The notes under the pieces were generated by a model, which saw only the letters and a list, made by a program, of their open reading frames with translations, was not told the origin of the DNA and did not search any database. From Pseudoalteromonas peptidolytica (GTDB lineage Bacteria > Pseudomonadota > Gammaproteobacteria > Enterobacterales > Alteromonadaceae), in NCBI RefSeq assembly GCF_012641745.1, contig NZ_WEHZ01000008.1, forward strand, positions 99,286 through 163,285: a DNA stretch of 64,000 nt. Reading direction: 5' to 3'. Below, piece by piece: positions 9,856 through 20,200 of the stretch. The translations under genes and the position numbers were made by a program. Position 1 is the stretch's first letter, and every line of letters begins with the position of its first letter.

Positions 9856-10398
9856 TCAATCAAGTAGTGGAAATTGCTTTGCAATCTCAGAGCCGGTACT
9901 GCTTGCTACCCATCCCTCTTGATTATTAAAAAGGCGAATTGCCGTAAACTCTGGATCACTGCCCATATCGAACCAGTGTGGTGTGTTTTCTGGCACTGAG
10001 ATAAGGTCGCCCTGCTGGCACCGTACTTGGTATACCTTGTTGTTTAAGTGCAGGCAAAATAACCCTTGTCCTTTAACAAAAAAGCGCACTTCGTCTTCAC
10101 TATGAGTATGCTCAAAAAGAAACTTTTGTCGTAACTCTGGGGCGCTTGGGTTGCCCTTTGCAAGTGAAATGACGTCAACAGTTTGATAGCCACCCTGCGC
10201 CTTTAGCCTTTCAACATCGTGTTGATAGGCATCAATAATCTCGGTTTGCGACATGTCCGAGTGGATGTCTTTTGTGGCCTGCCACTGTTCAAAGCGCACG
10301 CCTTGCTCTGCAAGTAAAGATGCGATTGTGTTTGCATCCTGCACTTGCTGTAGCGCTTGATTTGGGTTGTTTGCGGAGAAAATGGTGAGTTGACTCAT
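9856..10398 (-). CDS. mtnD: Acireductone dioxygenase MtnD
   Basis: A 180-residue cupin enzyme that cleaves the acireductone 1,2-dihydroxy-3-keto-5-methylthiopentene with O2. With Fe2+ it gives 2-keto-4-methylthiobutyrate and formate; with Ni2+ it gives an off-pathway product. The metal site is explicit: HTHSEDEVRFFVKG supplies two His and a Glu, and PENTPHWFDMG supplies the third His. The length matches the family. The start overlaps the end of mtnC by four bases (ATGA), so the two are translationally coupled. It is the last gene of mtnB-mtnC-mtnD. Its product 2-keto-4-methylthiobutyrate is the substrate of the aminotransferase encoded at 11.8 kb. Confidence 0.95.
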   Translation of the reverse strand: MSQLTIFSANNPNQALQQVQDANTIASLLAEQGVRFEQWQATKDIHSDMSQTEIIDAYQHDVERLKAQGGYQTVDVISLAKGNPSAPELRQKFLFEHTHSEDEVRFFVKGQGLFCLHLNNKVYQVRCQQGDLISVPENTPHWFDMGSDPEFTAIRLFNNQEGWVASSTGSEIAKQFPLLD

Positions 10399-11081
10399 GA
10401 AAATGCCCCTTCATCAAAATGATCAAAATTTGATATGACTGGATGCTCTGCTGATGTTGATTGAGCATCTCTAAATAGCTGTAACGTCTTCATACCTGCT
10501 GCCTTTGCAGCATCCAGTTCTGCGACAATATCGCTTAAAAAGAGAATATGCTCTGCCTCGTACGGCAAGGTGGCAATAATGTTCAGGTATGCTGAAACTT
10601 CCTGCTTAGCGCCCACTTTAGTATCAAAATAATCGCTGAAAAGTGCACGGATGTCACCGTAGTCAGAGTGTGCAAACAGGAGCTGTTGGGCTTTTACTGA
10701 GCCTGAGGAGTATACATATAAGCTTCGGCCATTAGCTTTTTGTTGGGTCAAAAACTGGTAGGCGTCTTCATACAGGTGTCCAGTAAAGTCACCATTTTTA
10801 TAACCAAACTGCCAGACAAGGCCTTGTAGTTGTTTTAATGGCGTGATTTTCTTATCAGCAGCAATCCATTCAAGCAGAGTTGTGATCACGGTATCAATAT
10901 CGGCGTTAGTATTATCCAACTCCGTTCTTACGGCACTAATTTGCTCGGCAACGTCGACGTCGTGTTGATGGTCGCGAATAAATTGTGGTAAATGCGCCGT
11001 GGCATACGGGAATAGTATCTCTTTGACAAAAGAGATGCGGGTAATGGTTCCTTCGATATCCGTTAGTATTGCTTTGATCAT
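10395..11081 (-). CDS. mtnC: Enolase-phosphatase MtnC
   Basis: A 228-residue HAD-superfamily enzyme. It both enolises and dephosphorylates 2,3-diketo-5-methylthiopentyl-1-phosphate to yield the acireductone. HAD motif I is the variant DIEGTIT with FVKEILFPYA following, which is characteristic of MtnC. Motif II is SSGSVKAQ. The lysine and motif III region reads ...TKVGAKQE...ILFLSDIVAELDAA. The start overlaps mtnB by four bases, and the end overlaps mtnD by four bases. The length is normal. Confidence 0.95.
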   Translation of the reverse strand: MIKAILTDIEGTITRISFVKEILFPYATAHLPQFIRDHQHDVDVAEQISAVRTELDNTNADIDTVITTLLEWIAADKKITPLKQLQGLVWQFGYKNGDFTGHLYEDAYQFLTQQKANGRSLYVYSSGSVKAQQLLFAHSDYGDIRALFSDYFDTKVGAKQEVSAYLNIIATLPYEAEHILFLSDIVAELDAAKAAGMKTLQLFRDAQSTSAEHPVISNFDHFDEGAFS

Positions 11082-11692
11082 TGGCGCCCCTCCAATTTTA
11101 TGCGTTCTAGTTCGCAGGCAAACAAAAATTCTAGGCCTTCAATATGGCGACGGGTTTCTTGCACTGATTGTCCAACTGCATACAATCCATGCCCTCGTAT
11201 TAATACACCATGTCTTATCGGTGTAGTCTGATGACGTTGAGCCACGTATTGTGCCAGTCGCTCGATGTCCTGGTCGTTGTCAAAAATAGCAATAGATAAG
11301 GTTTCTTCATGTGATTGAATACCGGACAGTGACTTTTGCATTTCATAACCGCAGATCTGTAGTTGCTCGCCTTTTATGTAGCGTGATAATACTGTCGCAG
11401 CGACTGAGTGAGTATGCAGAATACACTGTGCGTGGTCGCATAGTGCATATAACTTAAGGTGCAAAGCCGTCTCGGCGGAAGGTTTACCACTGCCCGCAAC
11501 TATGGCACCCTCAGAGTTTAATTCTAAAAATTGTTCAGGGGTTAATTTGCCTTTATCAAAGCCGCTGGCCGTGACAACAAAGCCAGAGTCTGTTTTGATA
11601 GAAAAATTACCACCAGTCGCGGGAACCCAGCCTTGCTGAGCAACCCAAGCTCCTGCTTCGATAAGCGCGAGTTTTGCGGCTTGTGTGTGCAT
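11078..11692 (-). CDS. mtnB: Methylthioribulose-1-phosphate dehydratase MtnB
   Basis: A 204-residue class II aldolase-fold enzyme that dehydrates 5-methylthioribulose-1-phosphate to the diketo compound used by MtnC. The zinc site is visible as HTHSVAATVLSRY and the later RGHGLYAVG His. TGGNFSIKT is the phosphate-binding loop of the fold. It is the first gene of the mtnBCD operon. It is divergent from the aminotransferase gene, with 70 bp between their starts, where a weak MetJ-like array lies. The fold alone would allow fuculose-phosphate aldolase, but the operon context decides for MtnB. Confidence 0.94.
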   Translation of the reverse strand: MHTQAAKLALIEAGAWVAQQGWVPATGGNFSIKTDSGFVVTASGFDKGKLTPEQFLELNSEGAIVAGSGKPSAETALHLKLYALCDHAQCILHTHSVAATVLSRYIKGEQLQICGYEMQKSLSGIQSHEETLSIAIFDNDQDIERLAQYVAQRHQTTPIRHGVLIRGHGLYAVGQSVQETRRHIEGLEFLFACELERIKLEGRQ

Positions 11693-11712
11693 ATCTTACA
11701 CCTATAAATTAA

Positions 11713-11736
11713 ATGCGTTTGGACGGCTATGCATCT
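11713..11736. promoter_or_regulatory. Weak candidate MetJ box array between mtnB and mtnE
   Basis: Read on the minus strand, three consecutive 8-mers (AGATGCAT, AGCCGTCC, AAACGCAT) match AGACGTCT at 5, 6 and 5 of 8 positions in the correct 8-bp phase. The location, in the divergent promoter region of two methionine-salvage transcripts, is what makes it worth listing. Confidence 0.25.
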
Positions 11737-11762
11737 ATTTTGAGCAATGATAGCATCCACTC

Positions 11763-12935
11763 ATGATTAGCACCATAAGAAAGAGAGTGTCGCCAGTGAA
11801 AAGTAAGTTACCTGAAGTCGGGATCAGTATATTTAGCCAAATGACGGCATTAGCTAATGAGCATGGTGCAATTAACTTATCTCAGGGCTTTCCTGAGTTT
11901 GATGCACCTGATTATCTGAAGTCACAGCTGAATCATTATGTTCATGCAGGTCAGAACCAGTATGCGCCTTCGGCTGGAATACCAAACCTGCAAGCGCAAG
12001 TCGCCGCATTGATTGCACGTCGTTATCAAGTAAATGTGTCAGGGCAAGAGCAAGTAACGGTGACGTCAGGGGCGACTGAGGCATTGTTTGTGGCTATTCA
12101 GGCTATTGTATCAAAAGGAGATGAAGTCATCGTATTTGACCCAGCTTATGACTCTTATGAGCCTGCGATAGAACTTGCTGGAGGTAAAGCTGTACACATT
12201 GCGTTAACTGCGCCGAATTACCAAATTGATTGGCAGCAAGTCGCCGCAAGTATCACTTCCAAGACTCGCGCTATTATTATTAACACTCCTCATAACCCTT
12301 CCGCAAAAACCCTAAAAAGCGACGATTTAGCACAGTTGAAGCAATTACTAGAGCAGCATGACCTCCTACTTATTAGTGATGAGGTATATGAGCACATCAC
12401 GTTTGATGGCTTTGCTCACCGAAGTGTGCTGTCGGATCCTGAGCTATTTGCACGTGCCTTTGTGGTTTCCAGCTTTGGTAAAACGTTCCACAGCACAGGC
12501 TGGAAAATGGGCTACTGTGTGGCGCCAAAACAGATGGCTATGGAGTTTAGAAAGATCCATCAGTATGTAACGTTTTCGAGCTTTACTCCAGCACAGCTTG
12601 CGCTAGCAGACATGTTAGCTGAGCAGCCTGAACATGTTGATGAATTAAGTGCATTTTACCAACACAAGCGAGACGTGCTTGTTAACGCATTGGCATCGAG
12701 TCGATTTGAGTTGTTACCAAGTGAAGGTACTTATTTCTTATTGTTGGACTACAGTGCCATTTCTGAACTTGATGATGTTGCATTTTGTCGCTATTTGGTG
12801 ACCGAGGTGGGGGTTGCAGCTGTACCTCTTAGTGTGTTCTATCAGCAAGCGCCTAAAGACAAAGTGATTAGATTATGCTTTGCTAAGGAAAACCAAACAT
12901 TAGAAGAGGCTGCAAAACGTTTATGTCAACTTTAA
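11763..12935 (+). CDS. mtnE: Methionine/2-keto-4-methylthiobutyrate aminotransferase (YbdL-like, MtnE role)
   Basis: A 390-residue class I/II PLP-dependent aminotransferase, closely similar in its motifs to E. coli YbdL. These include KLPEVGISIFSQMTALAN, INLSQGFPEFD, NQYAPSAGIPNL, NTPHNPSA and the PLP lysine in SSFGKTFHSTGWKMGY. YbdL prefers methionine and aromatic amino acids. Here it would transaminate 2-keto-4-methylthiobutyrate to methionine, the last step of salvage. Context supports this: it is divergent from mtnBCD and overlaps mtnU downstream by 13 bases. The ATG at 11763 lacks a strong Shine-Dalgarno, and a GTG a few codons downstream is possible, so the start is uncertain. The symbol reflects role; ybdL would be the E. 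coli name. Confidence 0.9.
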   Translation: MISTIRKRVSPVKSKLPEVGISIFSQMTALANEHGAINLSQGFPEFDAPDYLKSQLNHYVHAGQNQYAPSAGIPNLQAQVAALIARRYQVNVSGQEQVTVTSGATEALFVAIQAIVSKGDEVIVFDPAYDSYEPAIELAGGKAVHIALTAPNYQIDWQQVAASITSKTRAIIINTPHNPSAKTLKSDDLAQLKQLLEQHDLLLISDEVYEHITFDGFAHRSVLSDPELFARAFVVSSFGKTFHSTGWKMGYCVAPKQMAMEFRKIHQYVTFSSFTPAQLALADMLAEQPEHVDELSAFYQHKRDVLVNALASSRFELLPSEGTYFLLLDYSAISELDDVAFCRYLVTEVGVAAVPLSVFYQQAPKDKVIRLCFAKENQTLEEAAKRLCQL

Positions 12936-13693
12936 CCGTTTCTCTTGTTCAAACAGATATCCAATGGCTGTCGCCAGAAGCTAACTTTGCCCGGATAGAA
13001 CAGTTACTCGAAGGTTTAGAGGACAGTGATTTAATCTTGCTACCAGAAACGTTTGCTACTGGGTTTGCGGTAAAAGAGCAGGGTGTTGAGCATCATGCTG
13101 AGGCAGCCATCGCATTTTTACAGCAATGTGCTCAGCGTTTTCAGGCTGTGTTGGCTGCTAGTATATTGATTCCACATGAAGAGAAAAAAGCCAATCGTAT
13201 GGTGTGGTGTCAGCCAGATGGAGAGATATGCCACTATGACAAAAGGCACTTATTCTGTTTAGGCAATGAGGGGGATTTTGTGGTGGCTGGGAAGTGCCGT
13301 GAAGTGTTCGAATTAAACGGAGTTAAATTTTTACCGCAGATCTGCTATGACTTGCGTTTTCCTGTTTTTCAACGCAACCACAATGATTATGATGTGATGA
13401 TTAATATCGCTAATTGGCCCGCAGCACGCCGCTTGCACTGGGATACCTTACTCGCAGCTAGAGCCATTGAAAATCAATGCTTTGTTCTGGCAGTAAATCG
13501 AGTCGGTCAGGACGGTTATGGGACCGAGCATGATGGCGGTACTAAGGTTATCGATTTTAATGGTAATACCCTTGACTCTGTTGCTGATGAAAGGCCTGGG
13601 ATTATTACTGTTCTGATCGATACAAATAAACTAGCCGAATACAAAAGCCGCTTTCCAGCGTATCTGGATGCCGACGCATTTGCTTTGACGTAA
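12923..13693 (+). CDS. mtnU: Omega-amidase, nitrilase superfamily (YafV/MtnU)
   Basis: A 256-residue carbon-nitrogen hydrolase. The catalytic triad is visible: Glu in LLPETFATGF, Lys in HYDKRHLF and Cys in QICYDLRFP. YafV-type omega-amidases hydrolyse alpha-ketoglutaramate and related alpha-keto-omega-amides. When glutamine is the amino donor for 2-keto-4-methylthiobutyrate, this pulls the transamination towards methionine. That explains why the gene overlaps the aminotransferase by 13 bases. The start (ATG at 12923) lies inside the upstream gene, which implies translational coupling. Cytosolic by expectation. Confidence 0.9.
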   Translation: MSTLTVSLVQTDIQWLSPEANFARIEQLLEGLEDSDLILLPETFATGFAVKEQGVEHHAEAAIAFLQQCAQRFQAVLAASILIPHEEKKANRMVWCQPDGEICHYDKRHLFCLGNEGDFVVAGKCREVFELNGVKFLPQICYDLRFPVFQRNHNDYDVMINIANWPAARRLHWDTLLAARAIENQCFVLAVNRVGQDGYGTEHDGGTKVIDFNGNTLDSVADERPGIITVLIDTNKLAEYKSRFPAYLDADAFALT

Positions 13694-13731
13694 TGCTGCC
13701 ACTGGTTTAAAGCAAAGCGAAGATCAGACGC

Positions 13732-13754
13732 TTCACCCAGCCATGCTGGGTGAA
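13732..13754. terminator. Hairpin between convergent mtnU and chemoreceptor genes
   Basis: A nine-bp perfect stem TTCACCCAG / CTGGGTGAA with a five-base loop lies between two convergent stops. There is no T-tract on either strand. It may be a bidirectional terminator. Confidence 0.4.
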
Positions 13755-13771
13755 TTCGTCACAAACTGCTA

Positions 13772-16700
13772 CTATGAGGCATTGTATTGGTGCACCAATA
13801 GCTCTCCATCCTCACGCTCTGCACGGTATTCATCTTTTGATAGGTGGAAGTAGCTCAATTGTGTACGCATTTCACGGGCTTGTTCAGCCATTTGCCGAGC
13901 CGCAGCCATGGTTTCTTCCGTTATCGCTGAATTTTCTTGAATAAGGTCAGTTAATCGCTGAACCACTAAATCAACCTCTTTTATGGCCTGCTGCTGCATC
14001 GAAGTCGACTCATTAATCTTAATGATATTATGATTAACATCACTCACTGCGCCTACTATTTGCTCCAGTTTTTCTCCTGAATCGTTGGCAAGCTCTGTGC
14101 CTTGCTCTACTTTTTGGTTGCTGTTGGCAATGATTTCTTTTATCTGTTTTGCCGATGCTGCACTTCTACCAGCCAATTCTCTCACTTCATTTGCGACAAC
14201 AGCAAACCCTCTGCCATTTTCACCTGCACGAGCCGCTTCTACCGCAGCATTTAATGCAAGTAAGTTGGTTTGAAATGCTAAGCCATCAATAACAGAAACA
14301 ATTTCATTGATGTCTTTACTGGCTTTATTTACTTCGTTGATTGCTGCGACGGTTTGAGACGACAGGCTACCACCTTCTTTTGCAATATTTTCTGCATTTC
14401 TTGCAAGGGTTACGGCATCTCCAGATTGATTCGAAACTTTTGTCAGTTCGTCTAACATATTGCCCGTACTGGCGCTCGCCTCCTCTAAGTTTGCGGCTTG
14501 CTCTTCGGTACGTTGACTAATCTCTGTATTGCTTGCCGCTATCTCACCTGCACTTTGGGCAACATAATTGGCTGCGGTTTGGATCCCTTCAATTACGCTC
14601 GTCAGCTTCTGTATAGTGGTATTCGTATCGTGTTGCAATGCGGCAAACACACCAAGATAATCTCCCTCGACTTTATTGCTTAAGTCTCCCTTAGCAATAT
14701 TGGCCAACACGCTGCTCACCTCGGTAATTGCATCAGAGATTTGTTGTGTTGAGTCATTTACGTCGTCCTTAAGCTGCTGCAATTGCCCTTGTAGCGGTAG
14801 CGCTATTTTTTGGCTAAAGTCACCTTCAGACATCGCTCCCATCACGCTACCCAACTCTTCGACTACTTGATTGAGGTTATTTACAGAGCGGTTTATGTCG
14901 GTTTTCAGGTTGTCTAGTTGACCAGACATTCCAGACTGAATCGTTCTGTCGAAGCGGCCATGACTGATGGCCATCATTACGGTCGATATTTCAGATATAG
15001 CGACATCGACAGAGGTAATTGAGGCGTTAATGTCATCTTTGAGCTGCGCAAGCTGTCCTGTCGCTGCCACATCCACTTGTCGCTTAAAGTCACCATTACT
15101 GACCCCTGCCATCACGGTGCCTATCTCTTTCATCACCTTGTCTAGGTTTGCCATGCTGGAGTTGATATCTTGTTTGAGCGTATCAAGTTGCCCTGCTAAA
15201 GGTGCATCTAGCTGAACTGAAAAGTCGCCTTGTTTCATTGCTGACATGATATTACTTATCCCGTCAATTGCGCTGCTTAAACTCTGTACCGAGTTGTTCA
15301 CTGCATCCTTAAGCTGCGCTAATTTTCCTTTTGCCGGAACTGTCACTTTTTCTTTAAAGTTACCTTGTTCAATATTTGTCATTACATGGACAATTCCGCT
15401 CATGGTTGAGTTAATGGATGAGAGGGAGTCGTTGATATTATGTTTGAGCTTTTCTAAATCACCAGACATGGGGACGCTTAGTTTGGTATCGAAGCGACCC
15501 TGCGCCATATCAATAGAAATGTCATTGAGTTCTGAGATTGCGCGGTTTAATGTATTGGCGCAGTGATTCGTTGCTTCTTTGAGTGTTTCTAATTCGCCTC
15601 GGCATGGCACTTTAATTCGGTCGTCAAATTTACCAGAAGCCATTTGGTTCATCACACGATTAGCCTCTGTAATGGAGAGTTGTAACGCATCTAGCAAAGA
15701 ATTAAATGCCTGTGCACTTAACCCTATTTCATCAACACTATGAACTGGGGCTCGAAGAGAAAAGTTACCTTCTTGCTCGACAGATTTCATCGTATCAACC
15801 AGCTCACGAACAGGTTTGGTAAGTGTTTTGGAAAACCAGTATGCGATAAACAGCACCAGAATTATCGTGATGGCGAGTATGAGTGTAAGATATTGAGACA
15901 GCGAAGTGATTGAAGAAAAGGCTTCTGTTTCATCGATTTCGGCAAGTAATGCCCAGCGTGTATTAAATATATCAACGGGCGTGAAGGCAGAGAGTACCTT
16001 TTCGCCATTGTAGTCTTCAATGATTTGCTGCCCAGACTGATTTTTCAATGCTTGTGAAACGGCAACGGTGTCGACTTTTCCTCGCTCTGGATAGCGAAAA
16101 GAATTGACCACTGAATGATGCTCTGAATCTAAAAAAGAGTCGGAGCGCATCAGCCCTTCAGGGCCTACTAAGTAAGTTTCGCCACTGTCACCTAGACCTT
16201 CACGCTCAGTCATGATGGCGTTAATTGCATCAATGGATAGTTGAATCGCTATAATCGCAACGATTTGACCATCCATTACTATAGGTTTACCGATAAAGCT
16301 AGCTGGGGCGTTATAGGAAGGTAAATACTGGCTGTAATCAGCAAAAGCGCTGACGCTCGGGTCTGTTACTTGTTTCAACTCTTGGTATAGAGTAGCTAAG
16401 TTGCTGTTTGAGTAAGGTCCAGTTTCAAGAGAGGTCGCAAAGTCCACTTCCTTAAATACAGAATAAACAATGTTGCCACTATTAGGGTCAATAATGAAAA
16501 TGTCATAAAACTCATTGATCTCAGCAACGTTCAGTAAGTAGGGATGATAGCTACGGTGGGATAAGTCGTAGTCGTCCAAGTGGCCCGTTTCGATAAATTT
16601 ATGCTTTTCACCAATCGGATAGGGGTTATCTGCTAAATATCTAGTTTGCAATGCGAGCCCGGTGCTTGAGAAGTTGTCTATCAAGTTTGTGGTAGCAATA

Positions 16701-17074
16701 TCAGAGGAGTTGCTTTGGTTAAATTTAGGAACAAATACATCGTCATAGAAACGGCTCAATTTCATGCTATTTTGACCGCTCTCCTGAGCTGTAAAGCTGG
16801 TTACAAATTCCTGCGCCATAATGGGGATCAAAGGATTTGCAGTAAACGCATCGAGTTTATTCTCAACAGTATCAAAGTAGCGTAAGACTGCGCTTTTCTT
16901 TATTTCACTAACCGCACCAAGTTGCGAGTATATCTGTGCTGTCATCGCATTCGATGCCGAGTTCAGGGCAATAGAAATAATCACGATTAGTGGCACCAGC
17001 GCAACAACTAAGAAAGCAAAGATGAGTTTCTTGGTTAGATTAAGCGAGCGAAAGAATTGTGAAAATCCAGACAT
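13772..17074 (-). CDS. Methyl-accepting chemotaxis protein with dCache-like sensor and poly-HAMP stack
   Basis: An 1100-residue transmembrane chemoreceptor. TM1 is near 17-39 and a periplasmic sensor occupies about 40-390. Within it, [14 protein letters not shown] and a preceding IAIIAIQLS stretch suggest a double-Cache fold. TM2 is near 395-414. A canonical HAMP ([19 protein letters not shown]) then leads into at least eight further HAMP-like units to about residue 800. Each carries a G-x-F/L ... G-x-L-x-x-LK ... N pattern. The signalling domain follows, with the hairpin tip around [20 protein letters not shown] near 945. No C-terminal CheR-tether pentapeptide is seen. Most receptors have one or two HAMP units, so the length is mostly due to the stack. 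The ligand is unknown. It is monocistronic. Confidence 0.93.
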   Translation of the reverse strand: MSGFSQFFRSLNLTKKLIFAFLVVALVPLIVIISIALNSASNAMTAQIYSQLGAVSEIKKSAVLRYFDTVENKLDAFTANPLIPIMAQEFVTSFTAQESGQNSMKLSRFYDDVFVPKFNQSNSSDIATTNLIDNFSSTGLALQTRYLADNPYPIGEKHKFIETGHLDDYDLSHRSYHPYLLNVAEINEFYDIFIIDPNSGNIVYSVFKEVDFATSLETGPYSNSNLATLYQELKQVTDPSVSAFADYSQYLPSYNAPASFIGKPIVMDGQIVAIIAIQLSIDAINAIMTEREGLGDSGETYLVGPEGLMRSDSFLDSEHHSVVNSFRYPERGKVDTVAVSQALKNQSGQQIIEDYNGEKVLSAFTPVDIFNTRWALLAEIDETEAFSSITSLSQYLTLILAITIILVLFIAYWFSKTLTKPVRELVDTMKSVEQEGNFSLRAPVHSVDEIGLSAQAFNSLLDALQLSITEANRVMNQMASGKFDDRIKVPCRGELETLKEATNHCANTLNRAISELNDISIDMAQGRFDTKLSVPMSGDLEKLKHNINDSLSSINSTMSGIVHVMTNIEQGNFKEKVTVPAKGKLAQLKDAVNNSVQSLSSAIDGISNIMSAMKQGDFSVQLDAPLAGQLDTLKQDINSSMANLDKVMKEIGTVMAGVSNGDFKRQVDVAATGQLAQLKDDINASITSVDVAISEISTVMMAISHGRFDRTIQSGMSGQLDNLKTDINRSVNNLNQVVEELGSVMGAMSEGDFSQKIALPLQGQLQQLKDDVNDSTQQISDAITEVSSVLANIAKGDLSNKVEGDYLGVFAALQHDTNTTIQKLTSVIEGIQTAANYVAQSAGEIAASNTEISQRTEEQAANLEEASASTGNMLDELTKVSNQSGDAVTLARNAENIAKEGGSLSSQTVAAINEVNKASKDINEIVSVIDGLAFQTNLLALNAAVEAARAGENGRGFAVVANEVRELAGRSAASAKQIKEIIANSNQKVEQGTELANDSGEKLEQIVGAVSDVNHNIIKINESTSMQQQAIKEVDLVVQRLTDLIQENSAITEETMAAARQMAEQAREMRTQLSYFHLSKDEYRAEREDGELLVHQYNAS

Positions 17075-17148
17075 AACCTAATTCCCTGTTGTGATAGAGG
17101 TATCTATAACAGCATAGAACAGTATTGGTTAAGATCTAGGCAAAATAT

Positions 17149-17178
17149 AAAAAAGCCCAGTGAGTAAATCACCGGGCT
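17149..17178 (-). terminator. Rho-independent terminator of the amidohydrolase gene
   Basis: Read on the minus strand, AGCCCGGTGA pairs with TCACTGGGCT (one G-U) and is followed by six T. It lies about 80 nt past the stop at 17257. Confidence 0.85.
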
Positions 17179-17256
17179 ATTCTAGGTATCAAATAACCAG
17201 AGCGCTAAACAATAAGTAGGCTCATTTTTTATTCAAACCGCTAACCAAATAGGGCG

Positions 17257-20200
17257 TTAGTGTTTCCAGTGATAAGTATGCGCTTTTTCTTCCATATATT
17301 CGGCAGTGGCGGGGTGCATCTGTGTTTGTGAGCCACTTTCAAAGAAGAAAGGCTGGCGCTGCTTGTCATAGTTACCGACTTCGTTCATGGTAGCAGCATC
17401 ATAGATACGGCCATTGATTACGGTATAGGCGACTTTTTCTGAGTCACGAATGTTTGACAGTACGTCACCATCAATAATCGCTAAGTCTGCCAATTTACCT
17501 TGCTCAATGGTGCCAAGGTCATGATCCATACCAAGGTATCTTGCGCCGTCAATGGTACCACTTCTCAGTGCCTGCCACGGTGTGAAGCCCCCTTGTGCCA
17601 TAGACCATAGTTCCCAGTGTGCAGCTAAGCCCTCTCTTTGACCGTGAGCACCTATGTGTACAGTCACCCCTTTGTCGCGGAGTTGCTTGGCTGTTTTGGC
17701 AACATTGATATGATTGTAATGGCGCTCCGGTGCCTTTCCTGAACGGATAGCTCTTGGTTTGACAATATATTCAGGCACAAAACTCATTAGGCGTTCGTTT
17801 TCCCAAACATTGGTATGCTCATACCAATATTCCTCACCTGAGATACCGCCATAGGCAACAACAAATGTTGGTGTAAAGCCAACGTTTGTTTGCCCCCACA
17901 TTTGTTCAATATCAGAGTAAATATTAGGAACCGGTAACGCGTGCTCGACACCAGTATGACCATCCACAATCATGTTCATATTGTGCTGGAACTTGGAGCC
18001 GCCCTCAGGTACTACCATGATTTCCATGTTTTTTGCAGCTTCTAACACTTGTTGGCGAGTTTCGCGGCGAGGGTGGTTATAGCTTTTAACAGAGATAGCA
18101 CCGGCATCTTTTAAGCGTTTAACATGAAACTGTGCATCTTCTAAATTGCTAATTGGTGTTTTGTAGCCTGGTGCATGTCCAGCATACAAAATACGACCAA
18201 CGGAATAGGTTCGAGGTGCCACGGTTAAACCTGCTCGTTGCAACTCGGCCATAGAGAATACTTCTGACGAGTCATTTGAGGGGTCATGGATAGTTGTTAC
18301 GCCAAAACTTAAGTTGGAGTATTGGTTCCAGTTCTGTTGAGGCTGTAAATTACGACTTCCATAACTGCCGTGCGCGTGCGCATCAATTAAGCCAGGGATA
18401 ACCGTTTTACCACTGATATCCATAACCTTTGCTGTGCTAGGGAGCTCTACCTCGCTGCGTTTACCAACGGCCACAATGCGGTTTTCTTTGATTAAAACCA
18501 CCCCATCTTCGATGACCTCTTGCTCTTTTTCGGCATTACGCATGGTAACTACTTTACCACCTACTAGCGCAAGTATACCCTCAGGCTTATCTGCTGGATG
18601 CGTAAAACTTAAATCAATCCCCTCTGCGGTGAGCTCATCTAGCTGATTTGAAGCACCATCAATAAATGCAAATGTGTCAGTAAGCTTACGATGGTAAAGT
18701 GTCGGGCCGAATGCCCAAGTTAGTGCGCTGCTATCAGCTTTCCAGTTTAAGAAATCGCCGGAATACTTTGATACTTGCTTTACTGGGAAAGCCTTTTCAC
18801 CTTTATTAATTGATAAGGTTTTACCTGTACTAGTGAATGGCGCAACGAATGTATTGAAGTGCTCGATAAATGCAACGTAGTTACCGTCGGGTGACACTTT
18901 AAAGTCAAAGACATAATCTCCTTTAAAGTGGCTGCGCATTTCTTGGCCATTTAAATTAACACTTTTTAATTCTCTATGAGTTTCATCACTCATCATCGAA
19001 AAATAAATACGCTCAGGATCAGCACCAAAGTGAGGGTTGTCACCATGCTTGGTAACGAGCTTAGCTTCACCGCCAGATGTGTCAACTAGGTAGATCCCTG
19101 GGTGCATTGACCAATCACCATTGAGTAAGTAGCCCCCAGTGACTTTTTTAAATAGTACTTGTTTGCCATTCGCAGAGAAGCTTGCTGAGATATAGTGTCC
19201 TGGCTCTTGAGTGATCACTTTACCTTTACCACCGGTTGCAGAAACGACTCTTACGTCACCAAGCGCTTTATCATTCCAAGTTGTGTATACGATTGATTTA
19301 CCATCGCGTGAATAACTTGGGTAGAACTCAAAGTGATCGGTTTGTTTGGTTAGACGCTTAATCTCACCTGACTCAATATCTTTCAGATAAAGATAACCAA
19401 GCGCTTGAAAAAGGACGGTCTCACCATCTGGAGAGAGTTGTGACCAGCGAGCAAGCTTAACTTTGAAAGTATCTGGTGCAACATCGACAGCAAAGCGAAG
19501 TGCTGGAGTCATTTGTTTTTCAGCAATGACTCTGGTTGGGATCACTTGTGCTTCTTTTGAGTCAATATCTACACGGTGGAATACACCTTTAGCCCAAAAT
19601 ACCAGAGACTTGCCATCAGGTGTGTAGGCAAATGAAGGGGTATTACCGTGTGCGCCATTGGCTTCTTGCAAGTCACGATCGAGCCCTGAGTAAATACGCG
19701 TTTCAATACCTGAATGCAAATTCTTTGTATAAAGTGCGCTGACCATTTCATCGCCATTGTCTTCTCGTTTTACAAAAGCGATTGAATTACCATCAGGGCT
19801 GACGGTTGGGCGAATCGCACCACCGGCACCGCTAATCACGGTTTCTTCTTCACCTGTCGCTAAGTCCCAGCTGCGGATCTCAAAAACAGGTTTAAGTGCA
19901 TTTTTATTGTATTCCCAACGCACTCCCGATGTTGCATCTACCGAGTAATAGATTTTTTTACCATCGTTAGAAAAGGTTGGCTCAGCAACGTTCTTCTGTG
20001 ATTTAGCGCCATGCAAGCGCTCGCGTACTAATACGCCTTTACCACCGCTAATATGATACATGCGGATTGAACCACCGGGGATAGTTCGGCCTGTTACTTG
20101 ACCTTGTTTTACCGCAATGTACTGGCCATCTGGCGACCATGCTGGGTTGTGAACAATATTGTTCACTTCTGTAGATACTTGACGTAGATTTTGACCATCA

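Noticed and set aside
12923..12935. Possible single aminotransferase-amidase fusion
   Set aside because: The two frames differ and each has its own complete motifs; the 13-base overlap is ordinary translational coupling.
15246..15566. Plus-strand frames within the chemoreceptor gene
   Set aside because: They are antisense shadows of the repeated HAMP units; their mutual similarity comes from the repeats on the minus strand.
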